Shown: positions 44,782 to 54,356 of the stretch, piece by piece
Layout: the number at the start of each line of letters is the position of its first letter
Numbering within the stretch: position 1 is the first letter of the stretch
NCBI RefSeq assembly: GCF_900094575.1
Contig: NZ_FMAE01000005.1
Coordinates: 674,092 to 738,091, forward strand
Reading direction: 5' to 3'
DNA length: 64,000 nt
Source of the DNA: Bradyrhizobium yuanmingense
GTDB taxonomy: Bacteria > Pseudomonadota > Alphaproteobacteria > Rhizobiales > Xanthobacteraceae
Position numbers and translations under genes: made by a program
The notes under the pieces: generated by a model
Told to the model about the DNA's origin: nothing
What the model saw: only the letters and a program-made list of their open reading frames with translations
Databases searched by the model: none

Positions 44782-46107
44782 ATGGCACAAAGGCAACTCA
44801 AGCTTGGCGCGTTCATGCGCCCGATCAGCATCCACACCGGCGCCTGGCGCTATCCCGGGGCCTGGCCCGACGCCAATTTCAACTTCTCGCACATCAAGAC
44901 GCTGATCCGAAAGCTCGAGGCCGGCAAGTTCGACGCCTTCTTCATGGCCGATCACCTCGCCGTCCTGAACATGCCGATCAACGCGCTGAAGCGCAGCCAC
45001 ACCGTAACCTCGTTCGAGCCGTTCACGCTGCTGTCGGCTTTGTCAGCCGTGACCGAGCGCATCGGCCTGATCGCGACCGGCTCGACCACGTTCGACGAGC
45101 CCTATCACGTCGCGCGCCGCTTCGCCTCGCTCGACCATCTCAGCGGCGGCCGCGCCGGCTGGAACATCGTCACCACCTCGAACCCGGACGCGGCGCTGAA
45201 TTTCGGCCTCGACGATCACATGGAGCACGCCGAGCGCTACAAGCGCGCCCGCGAGTTCTACGACGTCGTCACCGGCCTCTGGGACTCCTTCGCCGACGAT
45301 GCCTTCATGCGCCACGTCGAGAGCGGCCTGTTCTTCGATCCCGCCAGGATGCACACCCTCGACCACAAGGGCAAATACTTCAAAGTGCGCGGCCCCCTCA
45401 ACATCGCCCGCCCGGTGCAAGGCTGGCCCCTGATCGTGCAGGCCGGCGCCTCCGAAGACGGCAAGCAGCTCGCCGCCGAGACCGCGGAAGCGGTGTTCAC
45501 CGGCGGCGGCAGCCTCGCCGACGGCCAGAAACTCTATGCCGACATCAAGGGCCGCATGGAGAAGATCGGCCGCGACCCCGAGCACCTGAAGATCCTCCCC
45601 GGCGCCTTCGTCGTCGTGGGCGACAGCGTCGACGAGGCCAAGGAGAAGCGCGCTTTGCTCGACAGCCGCGTGCATTACGACAGCGCCATTGCCTCGCTCT
45701 CCGTCATCCTCGGCACCGATGCCTCCGGCTTCGATCCCGATGGGCCGCTTCCCGAGATTCCCGAGACCAATGCCAGCAAGAGCGGCCGGCAGCGCCTGGT
45801 CGATCTCGCCGCCCGCGAGAAGCTCACCGTGCGCCAGCTCGCCCAGCGCGTCGGCGGCTATGGCGGCCTGTCCTTCGTCGGCACCGCCAAGACCATCGCC
45901 GACCAGATGGAGGAATGGCTGGTCGGTCGCGGCTCCGACGGCTTCAACATCATGTTCCCGTTCCTGCCTGCCGGTCTCGACGATTTCGTCGACAAGGTGG
46001 TCCCGGAGCTGCAGAAGCGCGGGATTTTCCGCAAAGAGTACGAAGGACCCACTTTGAGGGAGAATCTGGGCCTGCCGCGGCCGAAAAACCGGTTCTTTGA
46101 GGCCTAA
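44782..46107 (+). CDS. LLM-class FMN-dependent monooxygenase (NtaA/SnaA/DszA type)
   Basis: 441 residues, TIM-barrel flavin monooxygenase that uses reduced FMN from a partner reductase. Hallmarks of this subgroup are GAWRYPGAWPDANFNFSHIK, then FDAFFMADHLAVLN, DHLSGGRAGWNIVTTSNPDAALNFG, YFKVRGPLNIARPVQGWPLIVQAG and the SDGFNIMFPFLP end. Known relatives attack nitrilotriacetate, dibenzothiophene sulfone or alkanesulfonates; no gene here fixes the substrate. It stands alone behind a repeat; rpmG follows after 125 bases and is unlikely to share a role. Confidence 0.92.
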   Translation: MAQRQLKLGAFMRPISIHTGAWRYPGAWPDANFNFSHIKTLIRKLEAGKFDAFFMADHLAVLNMPINALKRSHTVTSFEPFTLLSALSAVTERIGLIATGSTTFDEPYHVARRFASLDHLSGGRAGWNIVTTSNPDAALNFGLDDHMEHAERYKRAREFYDVVTGLWDSFADDAFMRHVESGLFFDPARMHTLDHKGKYFKVRGPLNIARPVQGWPLIVQAGASEDGKQLAAETAEAVFTGGGSLADGQKLYADIKGRMEKIGRDPEHLKILPGAFVVVGDSVDEAKEKRALLDSRVHYDSAIASLSVILGTDASGFDPDGPLPEIPETNASKSGRQRLVDLAAREKLTVRQLAQRVGGYGGLSFVGTAKTIADQMEEWLVGRGSDGFNIMFPFLPAGLDDFVDKVVPELQKRGIFRKEYEGPTLRENLGLPRPKNRFFEA

Positions 46108-46232
46108 TGGGCCCGATTTGAGCGGTTTCCGCCGCCTGAAACCTTGACTTCCCGTCGTTTCTGACTAGGTTGCCGGCCAACGCGGGCCGTTTGGCCGGCT
46201 CCAGATTCCCCTGATATTCTGAGGTTCAGAAC

Positions 46233-46400
46233 ATGGCCAAAGCGGTCACCATCAAGGTCAAGCTCGTGTCCTCGGCCGACACCGGCTTCTACTACGTTGC
46301 CAAGAAGAATTCGCGCACCATGACCGACAAGCTGGTCAAGAAGAAGTACGACCCGGTCGCGCGCAAGCACGTCGAATTCCGCGAAGCCAAGATCAAGTAA
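46233..46400 (+). CDS. rpmG: 50S ribosomal protein L33
   Basis: Small ribosomal protein of 55 residues ([18 protein letters not shown], then [20 protein letters not shown]). The form without CxxC pairs is the zinc-independent type usual in alphaproteobacteria. A clear terminator follows. rpmG next to topA/rnr/divK/pleD is a common alphaproteobacterial arrangement. Confidence 0.97.
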   Translation: MAKAVTIKVKLVSSADTGFYYVAKKNSRTMTDKLVKKKYDPVARKHVEFREAKIK

Positions 46401-46430
46401 GATCGCGGCGTAGCGCGCTAAGGTTTTTTG

Positions 46431-46450
46431 CGGGGCCCTTGCGGGCCCCG
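46431..46450 (+). terminator. Terminator after rpmG
   Basis: A perfect eight-base-pair GC stem, CGGGGCCC (46431-46438) with GGGCCCCG (46443-46450), has a four-base loop and is followed by TTGTCGTTT. It lies 30 bases beyond the stop. Confidence 0.75.
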
Positions 46451-46678
46451 TTGTCGTTTCGGCTCGCATGTCCCTGCTCATGTACCCTGCTACCCAGCGC
46501 TGCGCTGCTTAGCGCAGCGAAGCAAATCCGGACCGGCTCTGCGAGATCACACTGGGACACTCCGGCGTGACGAGAGGAACTCGCTTGAGTCGTGGTTGTT
46601 GAGCCAGCATCGTCAAGCGGCTATCTTTCGGAGCGAACCTCTTGCGTTGCCGCTCAACTGACTTGATGGGAGAATCGC

Positions 46679-46909
46679 ATGCGCATCGCTCTGCTCATTG
46701 TCGTTATGGTCATCGGATTTTCTTCCGCAGCAAACGCTCAGTATGACTATCCCTGGTGCGTTTTTGGCGGAGGGCTCGGCGCTTCCGGAGACTGCATGTA
46801 TTCGACGCGGGAACAGTGCCTGGCCTCGGCATCCGGGCGATCGAACACCTATTGCGATGTGAACCCGCGCGTGAGGTTCAAGCAGCACGCTCCGCAGCGG
46901 CCGCGCTGA
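46679..46909 (+). CDS. DUF3551-type small secreted cysteine-rich protein, first of a pair
   Basis: 76 residues with a cleavable signal peptide (cut near SSAANA-QYD). The mature part has YPWCVFGGGLGASGDCMYST, then REQCLASASG and YCDVNP: four cysteines in the DUF3551 spacing, likely forming two disulfides in the periplasm. A GGGAGA ribosome binding site precedes the ATG. Function unknown; the family is numerous in Bradyrhizobium genomes. The second gene starts three bases after this stop. Confidence 0.85.
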   Translation: MRIALLIVVMVIGFSSAANAQYDYPWCVFGGGLGASGDCMYSTREQCLASASGRSNTYCDVNPRVRFKQHAPQRPR

Positions 46910-46911
46910 TC

Positions 46912-47169
46912 ATGATGCGCGCGCTTGCCTGTCTGCTCTTCGTCCTGATCACCATGTCCGCGCCCGGTCCAGCGGCAGCGCAGCGGTTCGGCGGCAATTT
47001 TCCGGTATGTCTGCAGGAGTGGGAATGGGGCGGCGGCACCTACATCTCTTGCCAGTATCGTTCATTTGACGAATGCAGAGCCAGCGCGGCGGGCCGTTCG
47101 GCGATGTGCCTGGAAAACCCATATGTGCAGCGGCCGTCCCCTCCAGGCCGCAGCGCGCGTCCCCGGTAG
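46912..47169 (+). CDS. DUF3551-type small secreted cysteine-rich protein, second of a pair
   Basis: 85 residues. The signal peptide is cut near PGPAAA-QRF; the mature part has FPVCLQEWEWGGGTYISCQY, then FDECRASAAGRSAMCLENPY, so it again has four cysteines in the family spacing. It begins two bases after the previous stop and has a weak ribosome binding site, so translation is probably coupled. The two proteins share the cysteine frame but little else, which points to an old duplication. No function known. Confidence 0.83.
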   Translation: MMRALACLLFVLITMSAPGPAAAQRFGGNFPVCLQEWEWGGGTYISCQYRSFDECRASAAGRSAMCLENPYVQRPSPPGRSARPR

Positions 47170-47265
47170 GGCTAGAGCATGATCGGCCCGTGACGAGCGC
47201 CGATCCAGCCATCATTCCGTGCCTTCCGGCCTGCCCCGCAACGTCGACCTTCTCGGTTGAATCCT

Positions 47266-48163
47266 CTACATGAAACCCGGATTGCGCGGGAAATAGCTAC
47301 CCCAATCTCCGAATGGTCGATTTGACATCAGCAGCATCGGGAACGTCAGCCGCATCCCGTGGTCGATTGCCGCCTTGAGCGCCGGCTCGCTCGCGCCCGG
47401 CACAAAAGCCGAAATGGCCGGACAATCGCTCTGGGCCGCGAACGACAACGCAGCGGCGAAAGCGGACTCAACCAGATCTGGCCTGTGGACTGCAAGCGGA
47501 CCAATGTGTCCACCCGAAATGTAGACGTACCCGACGCACTCATTGCCGGCGTGGATGGTGAATCCGCGCGTCGTGCTGTCGCCAAGGAGAAATCGATGAT
47601 GCTTCTCCCTGGAAACGCCGACTGCGCTGACATCGATCTGCGCCAGCCTGTCGTATGGGATCGCGTCGGCCGTGAGAGATTCAAGACGGAGCCGCGGCGC
47701 AGCCAACCGTGGCGCCAGGCGGTCACGAGGGACGCCGACCATGTAGATCGGAAAGCGCGGGAACAGTCCGTGGCGGATGTAGAGGCCTTGAGATACGTTG
47801 TTGAACGTGAAGGTGATCAGTGCCTTGATGGGTGCTCCGCGCATTTCTGCATGCGCGAATGCCTTGTTGATGAGTTGATTGCCGATGCCGTCGCTCTGAC
47901 GATCAGGCGCGACGAACAATTGGGCCAGGAACCAAAGCTCGCCACAGACCCAACTCCACGCGAAGCCGACTATTTCTCCGTCGTCATCGGCCACCCATAA
48001 GCCCGGGATCATCCGCGAGCGAGAAGGCCTGAAAATTCGGCGGACGAGAGGATGCCATCTTCCCGAACCCCCGCCGTTCGGTTAGCTCATTGATGCTGGC
48101 GACCACGATGTCATCGGCCTGCTTCAAGTCGTCGATGCGAGCGGGCCTGCACACGACCGCCAT
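47266..48163 (-). pseudogene. GNAT-family N-acetyltransferase with a one-base frameshift
   Basis: The gene starts at an ATG (48163) behind a strong GGGAGGGAC site and reads VVCRPARIDDLKQADD as the first GNAT strand and helix, up to LADDPGL. There an extra base near 47999 ends the frame early. The next frame continues WVADDDGEIVGFAWSW, then LWFLAQLFVAPDRQSDGIGN (the acetyl-CoA loop) and a second, degenerate GNAT-like half, ending at 47266. Without the extra base one continuous protein of about 298 residues results. As read, only a truncated product starting near 48012 or a 60-residue N-terminal piece could be made. Sequencing error is possible. Confidence 0.8.
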
Positions 48164-48268
48164 TCTCTAGTCCCTCCCGGGCGTCAGCTCGCCCCGCCCA
48201 CGATGCATCGGGTCGCGGCTTAGTTTCTACTCACATCTTGATGAGAGCGAGAAATCGTCAGCCGGCAA

Positions 48269-49642
48269 TCAGGCGAGCGGCCGGATGTTCTGGTTCATCC
48301 GGAAGAAGTTCGTAGGGTCGTATTTCGCTTTGATCTGCTGCAGGCGCCTGTAGTTCCGCCCATAAGCAGCGGCAACCGGATCGCCTGTCTCATCGTCGTC
48401 GAGATAATTGACATAGCGTCCTGAGGCAAAGAAGGGCCGCATCCTTTCATAGGTTGCGCGTGCCCACGAGATGCTGCGGCTGGTATCGCTGGCCTGCGTC
48501 CATTGCGCGAGGATCAGGAAATTGTAGCCCTCCTGCCGATGCACAAATGCCGTATCCCCGGCACCCACGCGGGCCGCGGCACCGTGGATGTGCTCGAGCA
48601 GCAGCTGCCCCATCTGAGTCGGGCAGCGGGCGAAGCATTCGATCATCGTCGCGATCGCACCATCGCTCAGCTCCGTGAGGAAGTTCGACTTCCAATAGTT
48701 GAACGCGCCTTTCGGATAGTTGGCGTCGAGCATGCGGTTGAGCTCGCAATAGGTCATCGGTCCGACCGCATCCAGAATGGGAGGCCCGAACTGTTTCAGC
48801 GGCTGCATCGCTCGTTCGGCCTCGGCGACTGGACCGCAGTGGCTGGTAACCAGGGCCGCGACCTCCCTGCCGGACCCGTCGGGCGCATGGGTCAGGGATG
48901 CGAACAGCATGTGCTCGTCCGTGAGCGATCGCGTGCTGGTCCGGAAAAATTCCAGCACGTCGCGGGAACGCTCGATAGGGTGAACGATCGGGCCGCCGGT
49001 GATGATGGGCCCTACCGTATGGAGGTCGTATTCAAGACTGGTGGCAATCCCGAAGTTTCCGCCGCCGCCGCGCACGGCCCAAAAAAGATCGGGCTGCTCT
49101 TGCTTGCTGGCCCGCACAACCTTGCCATCGGCGGTGACGAGTTCGACAGCCCGCAGATTATCCAACGCGAGGCCGTACTTGCCCATCAACCAGCCCAGTC
49201 CTCCGCCGAGCGTCAGGCCCGCGATGCCGGTGGTCGAGACCACGCCGCCGGTCACCGCAAGTCCGTGAAGCTGCGTTTCTCGATTGAGCTCGCCCCAGGT
49301 GACCCCGCCCTGCGCCCATACGGTCTTGCCGATCGCGTCGATCCGGACCCCCTTCATGGGTGAGAGGTCGATCATGATCCCGCCGTCGATGGTTGCGCGC
49401 CCGGCCACATTGTGGCCACCGCCGCGAACAGCGACCTCGAGGCCGAGCTTGGTCGCAAGTGCCACGGCATCCACGACATCAGCCGCACTGCGACATCTGG
49501 CAATCAATGCTGGCCGTTTGTCGACCAGCCCATTGTGAACCTTGCGCGCCTCGTCGTAGCCCTCGTCCGCTGGCTTGAGCAGTTCTCCTCCGAAGGAGGC
49601 GCTAAGTTCGGCGGCAGCGCTGGCAACAGATGCGATGGACAT
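48269..49642 (-). CDS. FAD-linked oxidase with BBE domain (berberine-bridge enzyme-like)
   Basis: 457 residues. The PP-loop motif VAVRGGGHNVAG contains H77, the probable covalent FAD attachment site; the second cysteine used in bicovalent members is absent (GGVVSTTGIAG). The FAD-binding PCMH fold is followed by the substrate domain and the C-terminal BBE signature RRLQQIKAKYDPTNFFRMNQ. It probably oxidises a sugar, an alcohol or a plant-type substrate using oxygen. It is divergent from a LysR regulator and likely controlled by it. The nearest gene downstream is the broken GNAT. Confidence 0.9.
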   Translation of the reverse strand: MSIASVASAAAELSASFGGELLKPADEGYDEARKVHNGLVDKRPALIARCRSAADVVDAVALATKLGLEVAVRGGGHNVAGRATIDGGIMIDLSPMKGVRIDAIGKTVWAQGGVTWGELNRETQLHGLAVTGGVVSTTGIAGLTLGGGLGWLMGKYGLALDNLRAVELVTADGKVVRASKQEQPDLFWAVRGGGGNFGIATSLEYDLHTVGPIITGGPIVHPIERSRDVLEFFRTSTRSLTDEHMLFASLTHAPDGSGREVAALVTSHCGPVAEAERAMQPLKQFGPPILDAVGPMTYCELNRMLDANYPKGAFNYWKSNFLTELSDGAIATMIECFARCPTQMGQLLLEHIHGAAARVGAGDTAFVHRQEGYNFLILAQWTQASDTSRSISWARATYERMRPFFASGRYVNYLDDDETGDPVAAAYGRNYRRLQQIKAKYDPTNFFRMNQNIRPLA

Positions 49643-49713
49643 GACACGAGCTCCCTAGCTTGGCCCGCCACATCCTCGATCGCGGGCTGTCTCAGAGCAA
49701 ATCCGAAGAATTC

Positions 49714-49738
49714 AGGTGACGATGAACTGATTTCACCT
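49714..49738. promoter_or_regulatory. Candidate operator between the FAD-oxidase and LysR genes
   Basis: AGGTGA (49714-49719) and TCACCT (49733-49738) form an interrupted inverted repeat 12 bases before the LysR ATG, in the divergent intergenic region. The position fits LysR autoregulation. Could be chance. Confidence 0.3.
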
Positions 49739-49749
49739 ACACTCGCCGC

Positions 49750-50658
49750 ATGCACAAGCTGCCGCCCCTGATCGAGTTCCGCGCTTTTGAGGCTGCCGCG
49801 CGTCATCTGAGCTTCAAGAAAGCCGCGGCAGAACTCGGCGTCACGCCGACCGCGATCAGCCACCAGATCGGATTGCTCGAGCAGTATTGCGGCCGCGCTC
49901 TATTCCGGCGCAGACCACGCCCTCTTTCGTTGACCGATGCCGGCGCGCGGCTGTTTCCCGCCATTCGCGGCGGACTCGAGGCGTTTGCCGCTGCCATTGC
50001 GTCCCTCAAGCAGGAAGGTGACGAGCAGCCGCTCCGGGTTACGACGACCAACGCCTTCGCTAGCCGCTGGCTCGTGCCCCGCCTGCCCCTGTGGCGGAAG
50101 TTGCATCCTGACGTGCCATTGGAAGTGATCGGCACTGACACGGTGCTCGATCTGCAGGCCGGAGACAGTGACGTTGCCATCCGTTATGCGACCAGCCGCG
50201 TACCGCCGACAGACGGAATCGTCGATGAACTCTTTAGCGATACGTTCTGGCCGATCTGCAATCCGGATTTGCTTTCAACCGGACGGCTGAAGAGACCAGT
50301 CGACCTCGCAAAGCACGTTCTGATCCACTCCTATTGGTCGCCGGCCGATCGTGAGCCACCGACGTGGCAGAGATGGCTCGGTTTGGCCCAGCGCCGGTGG
50401 CGCGAGGTGCCCCAATACAAGGACCTGCAGCACTTGAGTTTCCGGGAAGAACTGCACGCCATCGAGGCGGTGATCAGTGGGCAGGGCGTCGGGATCTTCA
50501 GTGATGTGCTCGTGGCACACGACCTCGCCGCCGGCACGCTCGTGAAGGCATTCTCGTTGAACCTACCCGGCTACAGCTTTTATGTGGTCAGCAGGCCAAG
50601 CCACCCGCGCGCGCGGACCATTCGGGTCTTTTCGCAGTGGTTGCGGTCGAGTACCTGA
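49750..50658 (+). CDS. LysR-family transcriptional regulator (GcvA-like)
   Basis: 302 residues. The N-terminal helix-turn-helix reads ARHLSFKKAAAELGVTPTAI and HQIGLLEQYCGRALFRRRPR, the form seen in GcvA/AmpR-type regulators. The effector domain (PLRVTTTNAFASRWLVPRLP; DSDVAIRYATSR; GQGVGIFSDVLV) follows. It is transcribed away from the FAD-linked oxidase gene. The 240 bases beyond it, to the next gene end, contain no recognised feature beyond a short GC-rich inverted repeat around its stop. Confidence 0.93.
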   Translation: MHKLPPLIEFRAFEAAARHLSFKKAAAELGVTPTAISHQIGLLEQYCGRALFRRRPRPLSLTDAGARLFPAIRGGLEAFAAAIASLKQEGDEQPLRVTTTNAFASRWLVPRLPLWRKLHPDVPLEVIGTDTVLDLQAGDSDVAIRYATSRVPPTDGIVDELFSDTFWPICNPDLLSTGRLKRPVDLAKHVLIHSYWSPADREPPTWQRWLGLAQRRWREVPQYKDLQHLSFREELHAIEAVISGQGVGIFSDVLVAHDLAAGTLVKAFSLNLPGYSFYVVSRPSHPRARTIRVFSQWLRSST

Positions 50659-50898
50659 TCCGGACCGGGTCAGCACAAAGTGCGAAGCCGGGAGAGGTCA
50701 TGCGAATAACCCGAAGCGCGACCAGCAGCGCGGACCAACTCCAGCTGCGAACCGGAGCGACGGGGCCGACCCGAGAATTGACGGCGCCGAGCAGGTCACC
50801 GTTGCCCTTACGTTTCTTTAGGGTGCAGCGGAGTCGCGAAACCCGAGAACGTTACGGAGCTCCAATGGAGCGCGCTTACGACAAGCTCCACGTTACAC

Positions 50899-53800
50899 TC
50901 AGAGTTCTTCCAGCAGCGCCTTGCTTTCCTTCAAGTCGCGAACGTCGAAGCCCTCGCTGAACCAACCGTAGACCGGCGCGAGAAGACCGCGTGCTTCATC
51001 ACCCCTGTCCTGATCACGCCAGAGCCGGGCGAGACTGACGGCGGAGCGAAGTTCCCAGAGTTTCGCCTCCTGCTGGTGAGCAATCGCAATGGCGTGGCGA
51101 AACTCGGCCTCCGCATCGGCCTCCGCGCCTGGCCGAGCCCTTAGCATCAACTCGCCTCGGCGCCGATGCAGCTCGGCCTCGAACCACCGCACCCCCGATT
51201 TCTGGGTTAGTGCCAAGGCGTCGGAGAGTTGGCCGAGCCCCGTTTCATATCGTGCTCTCTTTGCCTCGGCTGCTGCGAGCTGCGCAAGGTAGAACGGAAG
51301 AGTCCATGCTGCGCCGGACGCCTGGAATCCCTCGATGCCGCGCCGCAGTAAGTCCACCCCGGCCTCGGGGTCGCCGGCTTCGGCCAGCGTCCAGCCGCGA
51401 TATGCCGTCCCCATCGCGAGAAAGAAGGCAAAGCGCTGCTCGGTGGTGAGCGCAACCAGCTCGTCCGCCCGTTGCCCAACCATGCCCGCGTCTTCGAGCA
51501 CGAAATGCAACCGGCAGGCAACGCTCAGCGCGAATGCGAGGCTGATCGGGTGCGACGAATCGCGGGCCTCTGCCAGAGCGTCACTGCTCTGCACGCGCGC
51601 CTGATCGGCGAAGCCAAGAAGGCCACACGTAAGCGAAAGGAACGAAAGCATCGCCACGCGGGCGTTTTCTGCGAACAGGGCCGTCAGAGAGCGCTGCTGC
51701 GCCGGATCGTAAAGGGCGAGCCCCCGCTCGAGATGGGTGCGCGCCAAGGCCAATTGTCCGCGATGAAGCCAGCTATCGCCGACTGCCCGATGACCGGCGA
51801 CAAGAATGGCCGCATCGTTCTGTCGCCCGGCCAAATCGAGCAGATTCTCGGCGATGCGATGCGATCGGTCCGTTTCACCACGGACGTGATAATGCACGAA
51901 CTCGCCCCAGAGTGCCTTGAGCAGATTCGGCGTGTCGTTGAGTGCCTCGCAGAGGCAACGCGCCCGGGCGTAGGCCCTGCCGGTCTCTTCGGCCGCGTGG
52001 CCCTTCGCGGCGATCAGTGCACCGCCGAGCGCGAGTTGAAGTTCAGTTTCGGTGCGCTGGCGCCCGGGAGCATCCGGCAGTTGAGATAGCAAATCAAGCG
52101 CCTTTCGCATCTGCGCGATTGCTTCTGTCATTGCCGATCGAGCCTTTGAACGCTCACCAGCCTCCTGCCAATAGGAAATCGCCTTTTCGGCCAAGCCCGC
52201 ATGTCCGCAGTGGTGGGCGAGGATTTCCGGCTGCTCTTGGATGCCTCTAGCGAGCCTCTCCTCGAGTGCGCCAGCGATCCGAGCGTGCAGCTCGCGGCGT
52301 TGGCCGCGCAACATTGTGCCGTATGCCGCATCCTGGACCAGTGCATGTTTGAACAAGAAATTGGCGTCGGGCGGCTCGACACTCCCAAACACGAGGCCGG
52401 TGTTGACCAGCCGGTCAAGCGCCGCCCGCAACTCGTTGTCGCACCGCTGTGCGACCGAGGCCAGCAGATCATAGGAGAACTCGCGGCCAATAGCTGCGCC
52501 GATTTGTGCCACCTCCTTGGCGATCGGCCCAATCCGGTCGAGCCGCGCCATCAACGAAGCATGTAGCGTGGCCGGTACGGCAAGTCCGGGCAGCGGCGCG
52601 AAGGAGATCGCTCGCGCGATACTCTGGGGGCTTGTTTCGAGCACCGCTTTGGTCAACTCCTCAACGAACAGCGGCACACCATCCGTACGTTCAGCAATTT
52701 CATTGACGATTTCGGTCGGCAGCGTCTGGCCACCTGCCACGCTCCGGATGAGCGCAGCGCCCGCATTCTGGTCGAGCCGGTTCAGCACGAGCAAGCTGAC
52801 ATGCGGCTTTCCGGTCCATACTAACTGGAACTCGGGACGGTAGGTGATCAAGACCAAAACCGGCAGGCTTGCTACGCGATCGACGGTTCGGTCCAGCAGC
52901 TCGCGCGAGCTTGGATCGATCCATTGCATGTCCTCGAACACGATCATGATTGGACGTCTTTGCGCGAGAGCTTCAAGCTGGCGAACCAGAGCGGCGAAGC
53001 TTCTCTCCTTCTTTTGTTGCGGCGTACTCGTAACCGGTAAGTATAGATTATCGTTGGGGATCGACAGAAACTCGGCCAGGATCGCCGCGTCCTCGTTGGG
53101 CGACAATGCAGGCGACAGGAGCGCTCGAAGTTTGTCGAGCTTGGTCGTCGGTGTGTCCTCACGATCGAAGCCAGCCGCTCGCTGGAGTTGTGCGATGAAG
53201 GGGTAAAGCGCGCTTTCCTGATGATGAGGCGAGCAGAAGTAGCGCAAGCAGGTGTGCGGCTCTCGCTCGATACGCTCCTGAAGAGCCGCAACGAGGCGCG
53301 ACTTGCCGATCCCCGCCTCGCCGACAAGCAGCATGACTTGACCGGTACCCGCCCGCGCATGGCGCCAGCTCCGCTCCAACCGCGCGAGGTCTTCCTCACG
53401 CCCAACCAGCGGGGCGAGGACCGAAGGGTGCAACGCCTCGAACCGGCTCTCCGCTGTTCCCTCACGAAGCACCCGCCAGGCTTGCACCGGTGCGGCGAAG
53501 CCCTTCAGCGTCACGGCGCCGAGATTCTCGTAGTCAAAGAGCCCGCCGATGAGCCGCCGCGTGTCCTCAGGGATGACTACCCCATCCGGTTCGGCGAGCG
53601 CTTGCAGTCGAGCGGCAAGGTTCGGCGTCTCGCCAAGCACGGCCTGCGCCTCCGCCGCTTCGCTGCCGATAAGGTCACCTACGACGACGAGGCCAGTCGC
53701 GAGCCCAAGACGAACCCGCAGCTCGAACTCGGCTGGGGCTCCCGGCGCGTGCCTGGTCGCGGCGATCTCAAGCGCAGCGCGCACTGCGCGTTCGGCATCG

Positions 53801-54336
53801 TCCTCATGCGCTGAAGGATGACCGAATAGTATGAGCATGCCATCGCCGATGTAACGGCTGACGGTGCCACCGTATTTGCGGACGACCGCCGCTACGCTAT
53901 CGCGGTACTCAGCAATTATGTCCCGTAGATCTTCCGGATCGAGCTTTGTCGCAAGTGCAGTCGAGCCGACGAGATCGCAGAACATCACTGTGAGCTGACG
54001 ACGCTCGGCGGAAGAACTTGGTGCGGCCAACAAGCCTGCGCGCTCCGTGACCGGTGGCACGATGGACGTCGCTGCGCCGGCCCCTCTCGTCATTTGCGGC
54101 GGTACGGTCGGCGTGAGCGCGGCACCGCAGTCGCCACAGAAGTTCTTGCCTGTCGGATTGTCGCCCCCGCACGCAGGGCAGCGAAAGAACAGCGGCGCGC
54201 CGCAATCGCCGCAGACCTTCGTTCCCTCCGGGTTGACTCTGCCGCAATTCGCGCAATCCATGGCCGCACCCGATCGAATTCCGACCGACATGAGTTCGCG
54301 TCGGTCTATGGGCGAATCTTGAGCGCGCTCTTTCAA
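50899..54336 (-). CDS. Class III adenylate/guanylate cyclase fused to zinc ribbons, an ATPase and TPR repeats
   Basis: Multidomain signalling protein, up to 1145 residues. Residues 28-71 hold two zinc ribbons (CANCGRVNPEGTKVCGDCGA and CPACGGDNPTGKNFCGDCGA). The cyclase domain, about 112-290, has metal ligands D121 (VMFCDLVGST) and D165 (YIGDGMLILFG) and the transition-state pair N239/R243 (PNLAARLQ). An AAA/STAND-type ATPase follows (VGREEDLARLERSW, Walker A GEAGIGKS about 339-346, Walker B MIVFEDMQWIDP), then helical TPR-like repeats to the C-terminus. A TTG at 54336 with AGGGAAG upstream is the best start; ATG at 54261 is an alternative. Ligand and output are unknown. A 29-residue membrane peptide gene precedes it. 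Confidence 0.92.
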   Translation of the reverse strand: MKERAQDSPIDRRELMSVGIRSGAAMDCANCGRVNPEGTKVCGDCGAPLFFRCPACGGDNPTGKNFCGDCGAALTPTVPPQMTRGAGAATSIVPPVTERAGLLAAPSSSAERRQLTVMFCDLVGSTALATKLDPEDLRDIIAEYRDSVAAVVRKYGGTVSRYIGDGMLILFGHPSAHEDDAERAVRAALEIAATRHAPGAPAEFELRVRLGLATGLVVVGDLIGSEAAEAQAVLGETPNLAARLQALAEPDGVVIPEDTRRLIGGLFDYENLGAVTLKGFAAPVQAWRVLREGTAESRFEALHPSVLAPLVGREEDLARLERSWRHARAGTGQVMLLVGEAGIGKSRLVAALQERIEREPHTCLRYFCSPHHQESALYPFIAQLQRAAGFDREDTPTTKLDKLRALLSPALSPNEDAAILAEFLSIPNDNLYLPVTSTPQQKKERSFAALVRQLEALAQRRPIMIVFEDMQWIDPSSRELLDRTVDRVASLPVLVLITYRPEFQLVWTGKPHVSLLVLNRLDQNAGAALIRSVAGGQTLPTEIVNEIAERTDGVPLFVEELTKAVLETSPQSIARAISFAPLPGLAVPATLHASLMARLDRIGPIAKEVAQIGAAIGREFSYDLLASVAQRCDNELRAALDRLVNTGLVFGSVEPPDANFLFKHALVQDAAYGTMLRGQRRELHARIAGALEERLARGIQEQPEILAHHCGHAGLAEKAISYWQEAGERSKARSAMTEAIAQMRKALDLLSQLPDAPGRQRTETELQLALGGALIAAKGHAAEETGRAYARARCLCEALNDTPNLLKALWGEFVHYHVRGETDRSHRIAENLLDLAGRQNDAAILVAGHRAVGDSWLHRGQLALARTHLERGLALYDPAQQRSLTALFAENARVAMLSFLSLTCGLLGFADQARVQSSDALAEARDSSHPISLAFALSVACRLHFVLEDAGMVGQRADELVALTTEQRFAFFLAMGTAYRGWTLAEAGDPEAGVDLLRRGIEGFQASGAAWTLPFYLAQLAAAEAKRARYETGLGQLSDALALTQKSGVRWFEAELHRRRGELMLRARPGAEADAEAEFRHAIAIAHQQEAKLWELRSAVSLARLWRDQDRGDEARGLLAPVYGWFSEGFDVRDLKESKALLEEL

Positions 54337-54356
54337 GATTCTCTTCCCTCAGCCGC

